64,000 nt of DNA from Biomaibacter acetigenes. Its GTDB lineage: Bacteria > Bacillota > Thermosediminibacteria > Thermosediminibacterales > Tepidanaerobacteraceae. Of the stretch, positions 53,605-63,173 are shown piece by piece. Below the pieces are notes generated by a model. The model was not told the origin of the DNA, did not search any database, and saw only the letters and a list, made by a program, of their open reading frames with translations. The translations under genes and the position numbers were made by a program. Within the stretch, counting starts at the first letter, position 1; every line of letters starts with the position of its first letter. The stretch is from assembly GCF_003691585.1 (NCBI RefSeq), contig NZ_CP033169.1, positions 496,001 to 560,000 on the forward strand, written 5' to 3'.

Positions 53605-54771
53605 ATGGATGTTTATAAAACTTTTCAAGTAAGTTTCGGTCCCAAAATCATTGCAGGAGTCGGTGTGCTAAATCAATTGCCCAATGAATTAAGGATACTT
53701 GGCATAACTAAGCCTATGATAGTTACAGACAAAGGATTAATTGATGCAGGGCTAATAAAAAGTGTAACAGATGTGCTAAATGATGTAGGGATATCGTATT
53801 CTATTTTCGATGATTTAAAGACAAATCCTGATACAATCTCTGTTGAAAAAGGATTTAAGGTTTTCCGGGAAGGAGCGTGTGACGGTCTTATAGCAGTAGG
53901 TGGCGGAAGTCCGATTGATGTTGGCAAGTCTATTGGAGTAATTGCTACAAATGGTGGTAAGATAGGTGATTATGAGGGTTTTGACAAATTTCAAAAGCCT
54001 ATTATTCCGTTAATTACTATTCCAACTACTGTAGGAACAGGCAGTGAAGTCACTCTTGGTGCAGTGATTACCAATATCGAAACTCATGTAAAAATGGTTA
54101 TCGCTAGCCCGAAGATGTATGCTAAAGTGACATTTTTGGAGCCTTCACTGGTTAAAAACTTACCTGGGTTTATAACTGCTGCTACGGGTATGGATGCCTT
54201 GACTCATGCCATTGAAGGATATATTTCTAAAGGTTCAAACCCCATAACCGATGCATTAAATTATAAAGCAATCACTCTGATAGCCAAATCATTGCGCCAG
54301 GCAGTGACCGGAGATGCCCTTGAACATAAATACAATATGCTGCTTGCTAGTTGTATTGCTGGTTTGGGATTTCATAATGCCGGCCTTGGGTTAGTTCATG
54401 CCATGGCAAGCCCTGTAAGTGGACATTTCGGTGTACATCATGGAGTGGCCAATGCCATTTTATTACCTTATGTTATGAAATACAATATTTATGCATGCCC
54501 TGAGAAATTTGCAGAAATTGCCGAGGCTATGGGAGAAAACCTGGATGGTCTAAATATGATGGAAAAGGCGGAGAAGGCCATTGATGCAGTAGTGAGACTT
54601 CGCAAAGATGTGGGGATTCAAGATTCATTAAGAAAAGTTGGGGTAAACCCCGATGACAGTAAATTGGAGGTTATGGTAAAAGATGCTCTTGATAGCTGTG
54701 ACCTTCCTTCAAATCCCCGTAAATATAGTAAAGAATCCATATTAGATCTCTTTAAAGAAGTTATAGGATAA
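53605..54771 (+). CDS. Iron-containing alcohol dehydrogenase
   Basis: A 388-residue group III Fe-ADH. The NAD(P)-binding GGGSPIDVGKSIG and TIPTTVGTGSEVT are present. Metal ligands are in GMDALTHAIEGY (Asp, His) and HAMASPVSGHFGVHHGVANA (two His). GGGAGG lies before the ATG. Located between the binding protein and the ATPase of one ABC transporter, it very likely acts on the imported compound or on an aldehyde made from it, interconverting alcohol and aldehyde with NAD(P)H. Confidence 0.93.
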   Translation: MDVYKTFQVSFGPKIIAGVGVLNQLPNELRILGITKPMIVTDKGLIDAGLIKSVTDVLNDVGISYSIFDDLKTNPDTISVEKGFKVFREGACDGLIAVGGGSPIDVGKSIGVIATNGGKIGDYEGFDKFQKPIIPLITIPTTVGTGSEVTLGAVITNIETHVKMVIASPKMYAKVTFLEPSLVKNLPGFITAATGMDALTHAIEGYISKGSNPITDALNYKAITLIAKSLRQAVTGDALEHKYNMLLASCIAGLGFHNAGLGLVHAMASPVSGHFGVHHGVANAILLPYVMKYNIYACPEKFAEIAEAMGENLDGLNMMEKAEKAIDAVVRLRKDVGIQDSLRKVGVNPDDSKLEVMVKDALDSCDLPSNPRKYSKESILDLFKEVIG

Positions 54772-54812
54772 AACCCTTCAGTGACGGCAAAATAACATAG
54801 GGTGAGGTAAAA

Positions 54813-56339
54813 ATGTCCAATAAAGATTATATCTTAGAGATGAAAGGTATATATAAAGCGTTTCCGGGTGTGCAGGCACTGACAGATGTAAATCTATCGG
54901 TAGAGCGGGGAAAAGTTCATGCAATTTGTGGTGAAAATGGGGCCGGTAAATCTACACTGATAAAAATATTGTCCGGAGCCTATCAAAAAGATCAAGGTGA
55001 TATATATATTGATGGAAAACTTGTTAAGATTAATGAACCTAAAGATGCTATGGACCTAGGCATTGCAGTAATTTATCAGGAGTTTACACTGGTTCCACAT
55101 CTTAGTGTTGCTGAAAATATCTACCTTGGGAAGGCACCTTCGAAAATTCATGGCATTATGGACTGGGGAGAACTAAAAAAACGTGCGAAAAAATTGCTCG
55201 ATAGTCTGAATGTATCAATACCTTTAAATTGTCCTGTTAAGAAATTGAGTGTTGCACAACAACAAATTATAGAAATCACCAAGGCCCTTGCATCAAATGC
55301 GAGGATACTTATAATGGATGAGCCTTCGGCAGTTCTTGGAGATAAAGATTTGGAGCAGCTTTTTAAAATTATTAGGAGGCTAATAGAACAGGAAACTACA
55401 ATTATATATATATCCCATAGATTAAATGAGGTTTTTGAAATATCCAATACAATTACGGTAATGAAAGATGGGAAATGTGTTGGGACTTATCCCACCAAAA
55501 GCCTTAATGCACATGAATTGGTAAAGTTGATGGTAGGCCGAGACATCGGTGATATTTATCCTAAAAGAAATGTTAAAATAGGGGAACCGTTACTGGAAAT
55601 AAATAACCTCAATCAGAAAGGAAGATTGTCTAATATTAATCTTAATGTTAAAAGAGGTGAGATCGTAGGTCTTGCCGGTCTTGTTGGTGCTGGTAGGACC
55701 GAACTGGCAAGGGCAATATTTGGTGCTGATCCTATTGATGCTGGAGAAATAAAAGTAAACGGTAAAGTTATTAGAAAAGAGAAAGGTATATCAAGTAGAA
55801 TAAATATTGGTGTAGGATTATTACCGGAAGACCGAAAAGCACAGGGGCTTATTTTAAAAATGACTGTGAGGGAAAATATAACTATTTCCAACCTTAAAAC
55901 AATATCTAAATCAAGAAAATTTATAGATTTAAATAGAGAGAAAAATTTGGTTTATAATTTCGTAAATAAACTCAGGATAAAAACACCGTCAATTAATACT
56001 AAAGTGAAAAGCCTAAGCGGTGGAAATCAACAAAAAGTTGTTTTAGCAAAATGGTTAAATGCAAATAGTGATGTATTGATTGTAGATGAACCAACTAGAG
56101 GTGTAGATGTAGGTGCGAAAAGAGAAATATATGAGTTATTAAATGAAATGGCTGCTAGTGGCAAGGCAATTTTAATGATTTCATCAGAATTACCAGAAAT
56201 TCTAGGTATGTGTGATAGAATTTATGTTATGCATGAAGGGAAGATTACAGGAGAAATTTCCGGTAAGGTTGCTACAGAAGAGAAAATTATGGCACTTGCA
56301 ACTGGTACAGATGTATGGTCACATCAAAATGAGGTGTAA
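54813..56339 (+). CDS. Sugar ABC transporter ATP-binding protein (RbsA/MglA type)
   Basis: A 508-residue protein with two ABC domains, as in sugar importers. Domain 1 has Walker A GENGAGKST, signature-like LSVAQQQ and Walker B ILIMDEPSAVLGD; domain 2 has the degenerate P-loop GLVGAGRTE, signature LSGGNQQK and Walker B LIVDEPTRGVDVG. This asymmetry is usual for the RbsA class. It supplies ATPase activity for the permease and binding protein encoded upstream, from which it is separated by the Fe-ADH gene. Confidence 0.94.
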   Translation: MSNKDYILEMKGIYKAFPGVQALTDVNLSVERGKVHAICGENGAGKSTLIKILSGAYQKDQGDIYIDGKLVKINEPKDAMDLGIAVIYQEFTLVPHLSVAENIYLGKAPSKIHGIMDWGELKKRAKKLLDSLNVSIPLNCPVKKLSVAQQQIIEITKALASNARILIMDEPSAVLGDKDLEQLFKIIRRLIEQETTIIYISHRLNEVFEISNTITVMKDGKCVGTYPTKSLNAHELVKLMVGRDIGDIYPKRNVKIGEPLLEINNLNQKGRLSNINLNVKRGEIVGLAGLVGAGRTELARAIFGADPIDAGEIKVNGKVIRKEKGISSRINIGVGLLPEDRKAQGLILKMTVRENITISNLKTISKSRKFIDLNREKNLVYNFVNKLRIKTPSINTKVKSLSGGNQQKVVLAKWLNANSDVLIVDEPTRGVDVGAKREIYELLNEMAASGKAILMISSELPEILGMCDRIYVMHEGKITGEISGKVATEEKIMALATGTDVWSHQNEV

Positions 56340-56341
56340 TA

Positions 56342-56575
56342 ATGGATATACATGTCAAATTGTATGGCTTACTCCGTCGATATGGCAATGAAAATGGGGG
56401 AATAACACTTCACATGGTTAGTGGTATAACAGTTCAAGATGTACTAAATGAGCTTAAAATACCTAAAGGACTTTATGCATTGACTGTGGTTAACGGTTCA
56501 GTTGTAAAACCAGAAACAAAACTTGAAGAAGATAAAATTGAGATTATAGTTTATCCTCCAGTAAATGGAGGATAA
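56342..56575 (+). CDS. MoaD/ThiS-like ubiquitin-fold protein
   Basis: A 77-residue beta-grasp protein ending in the diglycine NGG needed for activation as a sulfur carrier. The core ITVQDVLNELKIPKGLYALT and a late KIEIIVYPPVNGG fit the MoaD/ThiS family. The ATG is two bases after the ATPase stop. Directly before an aldehyde:ferredoxin oxidoreductase gene, it is probably the dedicated sulfur donor for the tungsten/molybdenum pyranopterin of that enzyme, an arrangement seen in other anaerobes. Confidence 0.88.
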   Translation: MDIHVKLYGLLRRYGNENGGITLHMVSGITVQDVLNELKIPKGLYALTVVNGSVVKPETKLEEDKIEIIVYPPVNGG

Positions 56576-56634
56576 TAGAATAATCTCCACAAAAAATATA
56601 CATTTTACATTTTAACAAAATGAGGTGTTCCAAT

Positions 56635-58515
56635 ATGCCATTTGGTTATTGTGGAAAGATATTACATGTCGACTTAACTAAAGGGAAAATATTTATTGAA
56701 AAGCCTACAGACATTTTTTATCGCAAATATTTAGGTGGGAGAAACATTATAGGATATTATTTACTGAAAGAATTACCGGAGGGAGCCGATCCACTAGGAG
56801 CTGAAAATGTTTTGGTATATGCAACAAGTGTTTTAACAGGGATTCCTGCCGGTGGCCTAAGCCGTCACAGTATAGGGGCAAAGTCTCCGGTTACAGGAGG
56901 TTGGGCGGATAGCGAGGTTGGTGGTTTTTGGGGTGCAGAACTAAAATTTGCAGGATTTGATGCAATTGTTATTAAAGGAAAATCTGAAAAACCGGTATAT
57001 ATTTGGATACATGATAGTGAAGCGGAAATAAAAAATGCAGAATATTTATGGGGTAAGACAACGGGTGAAGTTCAAAAAATGCTTTATGAGGAATTAAAAG
57101 ATGATAAAATTAGAATTTCCCAGATCGGACCCGCCGGTGAAAAACTAGTTCAATTTGCAAATATAATTGAAGATCTGCATGATGCGGCAGGAAGAAATGG
57201 CCTTGGCGCTGTCATGGGTTCCAAAAATCTGAAAGCCGTGGTTGTAAAAGGAAGTCATAGGAAGATAGAAGTTGCTGATGTTCAAGGAGTTACATCTATA
57301 TCACAAAAGTTTGCCTCAAAATGGAAGGATTTTGCATGGGGCCTTCATGAAATCGGCACTTCTCAAGATGTATTAGGGCTCAATGCAGTCGGAGGAGTTC
57401 CAACAAGGAATTTTAACGAAAGTGTTTTTGAAAGTGCCGAACTTATTTCTGGTGAAAGAATGAAAGACACCATAGTTAAGAAAATTGAAGGATGTTTTGC
57501 ATGCGCTATAAGATGTAAAAGAGTAGTTGAAACAGAGAAAAATGGTAAAAAAGCCGACCCTATGTATGGAGGACCGGAATGGGAAACTATAGGTGCATTG
57601 GGGTCTAATTTGGGAAATTCAGATATGGATAGCATTGCGGTTGCTAATGCTTTATGTAATGCATATGGCATGGATACTATTTCCGCAGGAACATCTATTG
57701 CTTTAATGATGGAGTGTTATGAAAAGGGAATTATCGATAAATCAAAAACTGACGGGTTGGATTTAAAATTTGGCAATGCCGATGCAATGTTAGCCCTTAT
57801 AGAAAAAATTGCAAAACGACAGGGTGTGGGAGATATATTAGCTTCAGGCCTTAAAAAGACATTGGAATATTTAGGTCCTGGTTCGGAAAAATATGCAATG
57901 CACGTAAAGGGACAATATCTTCCAATGCATGAACCGCGTTTAAAATTTGGAGTTGGTTTAGGTTATGCGGTGGCCCCAGGTGGAGCCGACCATCTGCAGA
58001 TTTCTCATGATCCTTTCTTTGAGCAAAAAGGAATCGGTCTTGAAAAAATTTCTCCATTGGGCATTATAGAACCAATGAAAAGTCAAAGTTTAGGGCCTGA
58101 TAAAGTTAGATTTTTCTCTTTTATGCATCGGTGGACGAGTTTATTAAATGTCTTAGATATATGTTTTTTCACTGCAATGTTGCCATCAACTTACGATACT
58201 GAAGATATTACAAATTTAGTGAGATTCACTACCGGATGGAATGTTAGCTTGTGGGAATTACTAAAAGCCGGTGAAAGAGGATTAACCATGGCAAGACTTA
58301 TCAATACACGAAATAATGTTGGGCCCGAACAGGATACACTCCCGGAAAGATTTTTTACACCGATTCCGAAAGGACCGATTAAAGGCGCTCATATGGATAA
58401 AGATGAATTTGAAAAAGCCAAAAAACTTTATTACGAAATGATGGGTTGGGATCCGTTAACAGGCAAGCCGACATTTGCTCGCTTAGTAGAATTAGGACTT
58501 GAATGGGCAGCGTAA
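56635..58515 (+). CDS. Aldehyde:ferredoxin oxidoreductase (tungsten pterin enzyme)
   Basis: A 626-residue AOR-family protein that oxidises aldehydes to acids with reduction of ferredoxin. The N-terminal pterin-binding domain reads GYCGKILHVDLTKGKI; GRNGLGAVMGSKNLKAVVVK is the AOR hallmark; the 4Fe-4S ligands are CFACAIRC (CxxCxxxC) with a fourth Cys in NVLDICFFTAML. ATG 56635 fits the family start. It lies behind a MoaD-like gene. Combined with the Fe-ADH, it suggests oxidation of a substrate-derived aldehyde to a carboxylate for the CoA-transferase. Confidence 0.94.
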   Translation: MPFGYCGKILHVDLTKGKIFIEKPTDIFYRKYLGGRNIIGYYLLKELPEGADPLGAENVLVYATSVLTGIPAGGLSRHSIGAKSPVTGGWADSEVGGFWGAELKFAGFDAIVIKGKSEKPVYIWIHDSEAEIKNAEYLWGKTTGEVQKMLYEELKDDKIRISQIGPAGEKLVQFANIIEDLHDAAGRNGLGAVMGSKNLKAVVVKGSHRKIEVADVQGVTSISQKFASKWKDFAWGLHEIGTSQDVLGLNAVGGVPTRNFNESVFESAELISGERMKDTIVKKIEGCFACAIRCKRVVETEKNGKKADPMYGGPEWETIGALGSNLGNSDMDSIAVANALCNAYGMDTISAGTSIALMMECYEKGIIDKSKTDGLDLKFGNADAMLALIEKIAKRQGVGDILASGLKKTLEYLGPGSEKYAMHVKGQYLPMHEPRLKFGVGLGYAVAPGGADHLQISHDPFFEQKGIGLEKISPLGIIEPMKSQSLGPDKVRFFSFMHRWTSLLNVLDICFFTAMLPSTYDTEDITNLVRFTTGWNVSLWELLKAGERGLTMARLINTRNNVGPEQDTLPERFFTPIPKGPIKGAHMDKDEFEKAKKLYYEMMGWDPLTGKPTFARLVELGLEWAA

Positions 58516-58542
58516 AAGATAAGATTAACTCAATTAATTTTA

Positions 58543-58588
58543 CGGAAAATACTTTTAATAACTGTTAAATACTTATTAAAATTTTCCG
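58543..58588 (+). promoter_or_regulatory. AT-rich hairpin between AOR and flavoprotein genes
   Basis: CGGAAAAT (58543-58550) and ATTTTCCG (58581-58588) pair, extended inward by TTTTAATA with TTATTAAAA. No T-tract; possible processing site. Confidence 0.5.
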
Positions 58589-58612
58589 AAATGTTCCTTA
58601 AGAGGTGAAACC

Positions 58613-60313
58613 ATGGAACCATTAAATACCGATGTTCTTATAATCGGTGGTGGTGGAGCTGCCTGCCGGGCAGCAATTGAAGCGGCCGGGGCCGGTGTTC
58701 AAGTGACCATGATATTAAAGGGCAAACTTGGGGAAAGCGGGGCTACGGCTTATAAGGTGGCGGAGATGGCCGGGTTCAATGTGGCTGACGGTCTAGTAGA
58801 TCCGGGAGATTGTCCTGAAGAACATTATAAGGACATTATCCACGCCGGTGCCGGCATGGCGGACCCAACTCTTGCAAGAATAGTGGCAGAGGAAGCCCCG
58901 CTGGCGTTGAAAACACTAAAGGAGTGGGGCGTTCCCTTTGAAATGGATAAAGACCACTATCTGGAGTTTTTAAGCTGTTTTTCTACTCGGCCCCGCACTC
59001 ATGTTATAAAAGGCCACGGGGAACCCATCATGAAAGCTTTGATTGAGAGAATAAAAAAGTATGGGAATATCAGGATATTCGAGGATTGTATAGTAACTAA
59101 CCTTTTTGTTCAGGATGACGAGTGCGCAGGCGCAGGGTTTCTGGAAAAGTCCGGGGATTATCATACTATAGCGTCAGGAGCTGTCATTATAGCGACAGGT
59201 GGTGCAGGCCGGCTTTTTGCCAACAACCTCAATCCTCCAGATATCTGTGGGGACGGCTATACTTTGGGATATGAAGCCGGAGCGGAGCTTATCAATATGG
59301 AATTCATGCAGGCAGGCCTGGGTATAGTTTATCCAGTGGTAAATATACTCAATGCCTGGATATGGTCTGCCCATCCCGATATTAAAAATAGATATAGAGA
59401 ACATTTTTTGAAAAATTACCTTCCGAAAGGGATAAGTGAAGAGGATGTCATGGATGCTCATGCACACCACTTTCCCTTCAGTTCTGCAGATGCTTCAAAA
59501 TACCTGGAAGTAGCCATCCAAGGTGAGATTGCCGAAGGAAAGGGCACTGATGAGGGTGGTATATATCTTGACTTGACTGGGATCACCGATGAATATCTAA
59601 ATTCACTGCCTGAAGAAGATGACTTTAAAAAGATGTGGCCGATAACTCGAGATTATTTGTTGACAAAAGGTGTAGATGTATCTAAAAAGCCGGTCCAAAT
59701 TGCATGTTTTGGTCATGCGATAAATGGCGGGCTTAAAATAAATGCTGAGGGAAAGACTACAGTTCCCGGCCTTTATGCTGCAGGAGAGGTAGCCGGTGGG
59801 CCTCATGGTGCCGACCGATTGGGTGGGAACATGATGGTAACCTGCCAGGTCTTTGGTGCCCGGGCCGGTCGCTTTGCCGCCAGGGAAGCGCAGAATAAGG
59901 GTAAGGTATGCCTTTCAGAAAGCTTGATCAAGCAGGAAAAAGATTCAATTTTTAATAACATTAGAAAAGACGTGGATGTAAAGACATTAAAGGTAAGATT
60001 ACAAAATGAAGCCCAAAGTAAACTTCTTGTTAGGAGAAATAAAAAAGGGCTAGAAGAGTTTTTAAATACCATATATAATTTACGTGAAGAAGTGAAAAAA
60101 GCTTCATCTTCTGTTCCAAAGGGCGAAGTATGGGAGCTTTTAAGCCTCGCAAGGTCCGGTGAGCTCATGGCAAAAGCAGCCCTTGGAAGGTACGAAAGCC
60201 GGGGTAGCCACTTTAGAACTGATTTTCCGGATAAAAATGATAAAGAATATGGGTATCCACAAATTATTTTTAAAACAGATAATGGACCCGAAATAAAAAA
60301 ATGGCGTTATTAA
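58613..60313 (+). CDS. FAD-dependent oxidoreductase, fumarate reductase/SDH flavoprotein family
   Basis: A 566-residue flavoprotein. FAD-binding VLIIGGGGAACRAAIEAA at the N terminus, GAVIIATGGAGRLFANN, GDGYTLGYEAGAELINMEFM, HAINGGLKINAEGKTTVPGL and GPHGADRLGGNMM; C-terminal ESRGSHFRTDFP is the conserved helical domain end. The covalent-FAD His motif of true FrdA is not evident. No iron-sulfur or membrane subunit gene accompanies it. It may reduce or dehydrogenate an unsaturated acid of the pathway; the substrate is unknown. The last 32 residues recur as a relic at 33334. Confidence 0.9.
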   Translation: MEPLNTDVLIIGGGGAACRAAIEAAGAGVQVTMILKGKLGESGATAYKVAEMAGFNVADGLVDPGDCPEEHYKDIIHAGAGMADPTLARIVAEEAPLALKTLKEWGVPFEMDKDHYLEFLSCFSTRPRTHVIKGHGEPIMKALIERIKKYGNIRIFEDCIVTNLFVQDDECAGAGFLEKSGDYHTIASGAVIIATGGAGRLFANNLNPPDICGDGYTLGYEAGAELINMEFMQAGLGIVYPVVNILNAWIWSAHPDIKNRYREHFLKNYLPKGISEEDVMDAHAHHFPFSSADASKYLEVAIQGEIAEGKGTDEGGIYLDLTGITDEYLNSLPEEDDFKKMWPITRDYLLTKGVDVSKKPVQIACFGHAINGGLKINAEGKTTVPGLYAAGEVAGGPHGADRLGGNMMVTCQVFGARAGRFAAREAQNKGKVCLSESLIKQEKDSIFNNIRKDVDVKTLKVRLQNEAQSKLLVRRNKKGLEEFLNTIYNLREEVKKASSSVPKGEVWELLSLARSGELMAKAALGRYESRGSHFRTDFPDKNDKEYGYPQIIFKTDNGPEIKKWRY

Positions 60314-60342
60314 CTAAATCTAAAACAGAAGGGTTGTCTTAG

Positions 60343-61158
60343 ATGCAATATAAAATGGTGTGCTTAGACATCGACGGGACGTTGCTTAACTCGGAACATA
60401 AGATATCGCTTAAGACGAAAAAAGTAATTCATGATGTGGCGGTTCATAAAAAAGTTCCGGTTATTTTGGTTTCTTCAAGGATGCCAAAGGGAATGTTGTT
60501 TTTGCAAAAAGAACTTGATATAATGGAGCCCATGGTATGCTATAATGGTGCCTTGATTATTGACAAAGATAATGCCGTTTTATTGAGTGTAATAATACCT
60601 GTATTTATAGCCCGACAAGTTTATGATATTGCAAAGGCTTTAAATGTCCATTTGAGTATATATAAAGATGATGAGTGGTATATAGAAGATATGGATGAAT
60701 GGGCAATGCAGGAGAGTGCAATTACCAAGGCTATACCTAACATTGCCCAATTTAATGGTTTATTTAATACATGGGGCGATGATAACACAGGCCCTAACAA
60801 GTTTTTGTGTATGGGAAAGCCGGAGGATATAAAAGAGGTTGAAGGAAAGCTTTATGAAAAGCTTTCACATGAGTTAAACATTTATGAGTCAAAGCTCACA
60901 TACCTTGAAATAAACCATAAAAATGCGTCAAAGACAACATCCATAGATTTTTTGATAAAAAGGTTTGGCATAAAAAAATCTGAGATTATCGCCATCGGTG
61001 ATAACTATAATGACATAGATATGCTAAAATATGCTGGTCTTGGTATTGCCATGGGCAATGCTCCCGATGATGTTAAAAAGCATGCCGATTTTGTAACCTC
61101 AACCAATGATGAAGATGGGGTAGCATGTGCCCTTAAAAAATTTATTTTTGACGAATAG
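60343..61158 (+). CDS. HAD phosphatase (Cof subfamily)
   Basis: A 271-residue Cof-type (IIB) HAD hydrolase: catalytic DIDGTLLNSEHK, motif II VSSRMPKG, and the C-terminal IGDNYNDIDMLKYAGLG with metal Asp residues. It probably dephosphorylates a sugar phosphate. An ATG follows the flavoprotein gene by 29 bases. A copy with a 550-base internal deletion lies at 33459-33737, the C-terminal part of which is nearly identical. Confidence 0.92.
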   Translation: MQYKMVCLDIDGTLLNSEHKISLKTKKVIHDVAVHKKVPVILVSSRMPKGMLFLQKELDIMEPMVCYNGALIIDKDNAVLLSVIIPVFIARQVYDIAKALNVHLSIYKDDEWYIEDMDEWAMQESAITKAIPNIAQFNGLFNTWGDDNTGPNKFLCMGKPEDIKEVEGKLYEKLSHELNIYESKLTYLEINHKNASKTTSIDFLIKRFGIKKSEIIAIGDNYNDIDMLKYAGLGIAMGNAPDDVKKHADFVTSTNDEDGVACALKKFIFDE

Positions 61159-61177
61159 ATGAAAAGAGGTCTTATTT

Positions 61178-61936
61178 ATGGTTTTAGATATGTTCAATTT
61201 AAAAGGAAAAGTAGCTGTAGTGACCGGAGCAAGGACCGGCCTTGGTCAAGGAATGGCTATTGGTCTTGCTGAAGTCGGTGCCGACATGGTTTTAGTCAAT
61301 CATTCCCCCATGCCCGAGACGGAGAAAATGATAAAGGTTTTGGGAAGAAGATGTATTGCTATAGAAGCAGAACTTTCGGACATAAATGTCATACCGGGAA
61401 TAATTGAAAAGACGATAAAGGAATTCGGCCGCATCGATATTCTTGTAAACAATGCAGGTATCATTCGTCGGGCGCCAAGCCTGGAGTTTTCCGAAAAAGA
61501 CTGGGATGATGTCATTGAATTGAACCTTAAGTCGGTATTTTTCTTAAGCCAGGCGGCAGCTAAAGAAATGGTAAAACAAGGTGGCGGCAAGATAATAAAT
61601 ATAGCTTCCATGCTTTCTTTCCAGGGAGGTATCTTGATACCTTCCTATGCTGCAAGCAAAGGTGGTATAGCTTCCCTCACCAAGACTTTGGCTAATGAAT
61701 GGGCGAAATATAATATAAATGTAAATGCCATAGCACCCGGTTATATGGAAACAAATAATACCGAGCCCTTAAGGAAAAATGAAGGAAGGTATAAATCCAT
61801 AAGCGAGAGGATACCTGCCGGAAGATGGGGCAAACCTGAAGATTTAAAAGGTGCAGTGGTATTCCTGGCATCAAAGGCTTCAGATTATGTGACCGGGCAT
61901 ATTCTTTGTGTGGATGGCGGATGGCTGGCACGATAA
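61178..61936 (+). CDS. Short-chain dehydrogenase/reductase (KduD/gluconate dehydrogenase-like)
   Basis: A 252-residue classical SDR. The NAD-binding TGARTGLGQGMAIGLAE loop, NNAG in DILVNNAGIIRR, catalytic Ser in INIASMLSF and YAASKGGIAS (Tyr-x3-Lys), and a C-terminal ILCVDGGW are present. The length and FNLKGKVAVVTGAR start resemble 2-deoxy-D-gluconate 3-dehydrogenase. A KdgK-like kinase gene follows two genes on, supporting a sugar-acid role. The 5' part recurs as a relic at 33757. Confidence 0.92.
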   Translation: MVLDMFNLKGKVAVVTGARTGLGQGMAIGLAEVGADMVLVNHSPMPETEKMIKVLGRRCIAIEAELSDINVIPGIIEKTIKEFGRIDILVNNAGIIRRAPSLEFSEKDWDDVIELNLKSVFFLSQAAAKEMVKQGGGKIINIASMLSFQGGILIPSYAASKGGIASLTKTLANEWAKYNINVNAIAPGYMETNNTEPLRKNEGRYKSISERIPAGRWGKPEDLKGAVVFLASKASDYVTGHILCVDGGWLAR

Positions 61937-61990
61937 ATTGGGGCACACTGAGGAAAAATAGTAAGAATATTTATCAAGAAGGTGGAAAAA

Positions 61991-63007
61991 TTGAGAGCTG
62001 CAAGGCTTATCGAGTTCAATAAAATAGCTGTAATGGAAGAATCTGATCCTTCAAAGCCAAAAGAATGGGAAGTCCTTGTTAGAATCAAAACCGCGGGGAT
62101 TTGCGGCACCGATATCCACGGCTATGAAGGAAGCCATGGAGCTATAAAACCGCCGAGAATAATGGGGCATGAACTGGCAGGAGAGGTGGAAGATATCGGG
62201 CAAGATGTAACCAGTGTGAAAAAGGGTGACAGAGTCGTAATAGACCCGGTGCTTTCCTGTGGCAAGTGCTTTACTTGCCGCCAAGGCAGAAATAATATTT
62301 GTTCCACGGTAAAATGTATAGGAGTAGCGGTGGATGGCGGTTTTTGTGACTTCATAAAGATGCCAGCGGAAAATGTCTTTAAATTTCCGGTCAGCATTCC
62401 CTGGGAAGAAGCGGCGCTGATGGAACCTTTCTCCATTGCAGCACAAATTTGTGAAAGGAGTGGTATCAAACCCGGCGAAAAAGCCGTGGTGGTCGGTTCC
62501 GGTCCCATTGGTTTATGTGTGCTTCAGGCATTTAAAAGAATTGAAGCACAGGTTCTCATGGTGGATGTTGTGGATAGTCGCTTGAAGCTTGCAAATGAGT
62601 TGGGAGCTGACGAAACGATAAACAGCAAAAAGGAGTCTTTTGATAAAAAAGTATACGATTTCACCGAAGGGGAAGGTGCCCAGCTCGTTGTAGAGGCGGT
62701 GGGCCATCCCGCCCTGCTGGAGCAGGCTTTAAAAGTAACGGCTCCAGGCGCCAGGATAGTTGTTATAGGGTTCAATGAAAACCCGGCAAAAATACCGGAA
62801 GTTGAAATCACCAAAAAAGAGCTGGAGATCAGAGGTTCACGTCTTAACCGTCATAAATTCCCCGAAGTTATTAAATGGTTTGAAAAAAGGGAAGTAAACC
62901 CGCAAGCTCTCATCTCGGCCGTGTATCCCCTCGAAGACATCGATAAAGCTTTTAAAGACATAAAAAAAGATCCTGAAAACATATGTAAAGTGGTAATAAA
63001 GTATTGA
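61991..63007 (+). CDS. Zinc-dependent alcohol/polyol dehydrogenase
   Basis: A 338-residue medium-chain dehydrogenase of the sorbitol/threonine dehydrogenase type. The catalytic zinc ligands are in AGICGTDIHGYEG and GHELAGEVED; the structural zinc has four Cys in CGKCFTCRQGRNNIC; NAD binding is at VVGSGPIGLCVLQAF. TTG 61991 is preferred because AAGGTGG lies five bases upstream; a GTG at 61982 is inside that site. It follows the SDR gene and would oxidise a polyol or sugar-acid hydroxyl. Confidence 0.92.
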   Translation: MRAARLIEFNKIAVMEESDPSKPKEWEVLVRIKTAGICGTDIHGYEGSHGAIKPPRIMGHELAGEVEDIGQDVTSVKKGDRVVIDPVLSCGKCFTCRQGRNNICSTVKCIGVAVDGGFCDFIKMPAENVFKFPVSIPWEEAALMEPFSIAAQICERSGIKPGEKAVVVGSGPIGLCVLQAFKRIEAQVLMVDVVDSRLKLANELGADETINSKKESFDKKVYDFTEGEGAQLVVEAVGHPALLEQALKVTAPGARIVVIGFNENPAKIPEVEITKKELEIRGSRLNRHKFPEVIKWFEKREVNPQALISAVYPLEDIDKAFKDIKKDPENICKVVIKY

Positions 63008-63064
63008 CGTGGATGGATAAAAGTACCAAAGTAACTCCGCAACAAATAATGAGAACTATAATCG

Positions 63065-63091
63065 GAGCCGGCCCTTTGCAGTGGCCGGCTC
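63065..63091 (+). terminator. Terminator-like hairpin before the kinase gene
   Basis: GAGCCGGCC (63065-63073) pairs perfectly with GGCCGGCTC (63083-63091). Only TTGTGG follows, so termination may be partial and the kinase gene may be its own unit or the operon tail. Confidence 0.5.
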
Positions 63092-63173
63092 TTGTGGTAG
63101 ATTAAGGATAAATTATAAACTCATAGATAACTCATAAATAAATCATGATTATAGAATGCAATGGAGGAAAATT

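Noticed and set aside
56576-56634. Molybdenum/tungsten cofactor riboswitch before the AOR gene
   Set aside because: The gap is only about 60 bases, AT-rich, and has no complex conserved fold.
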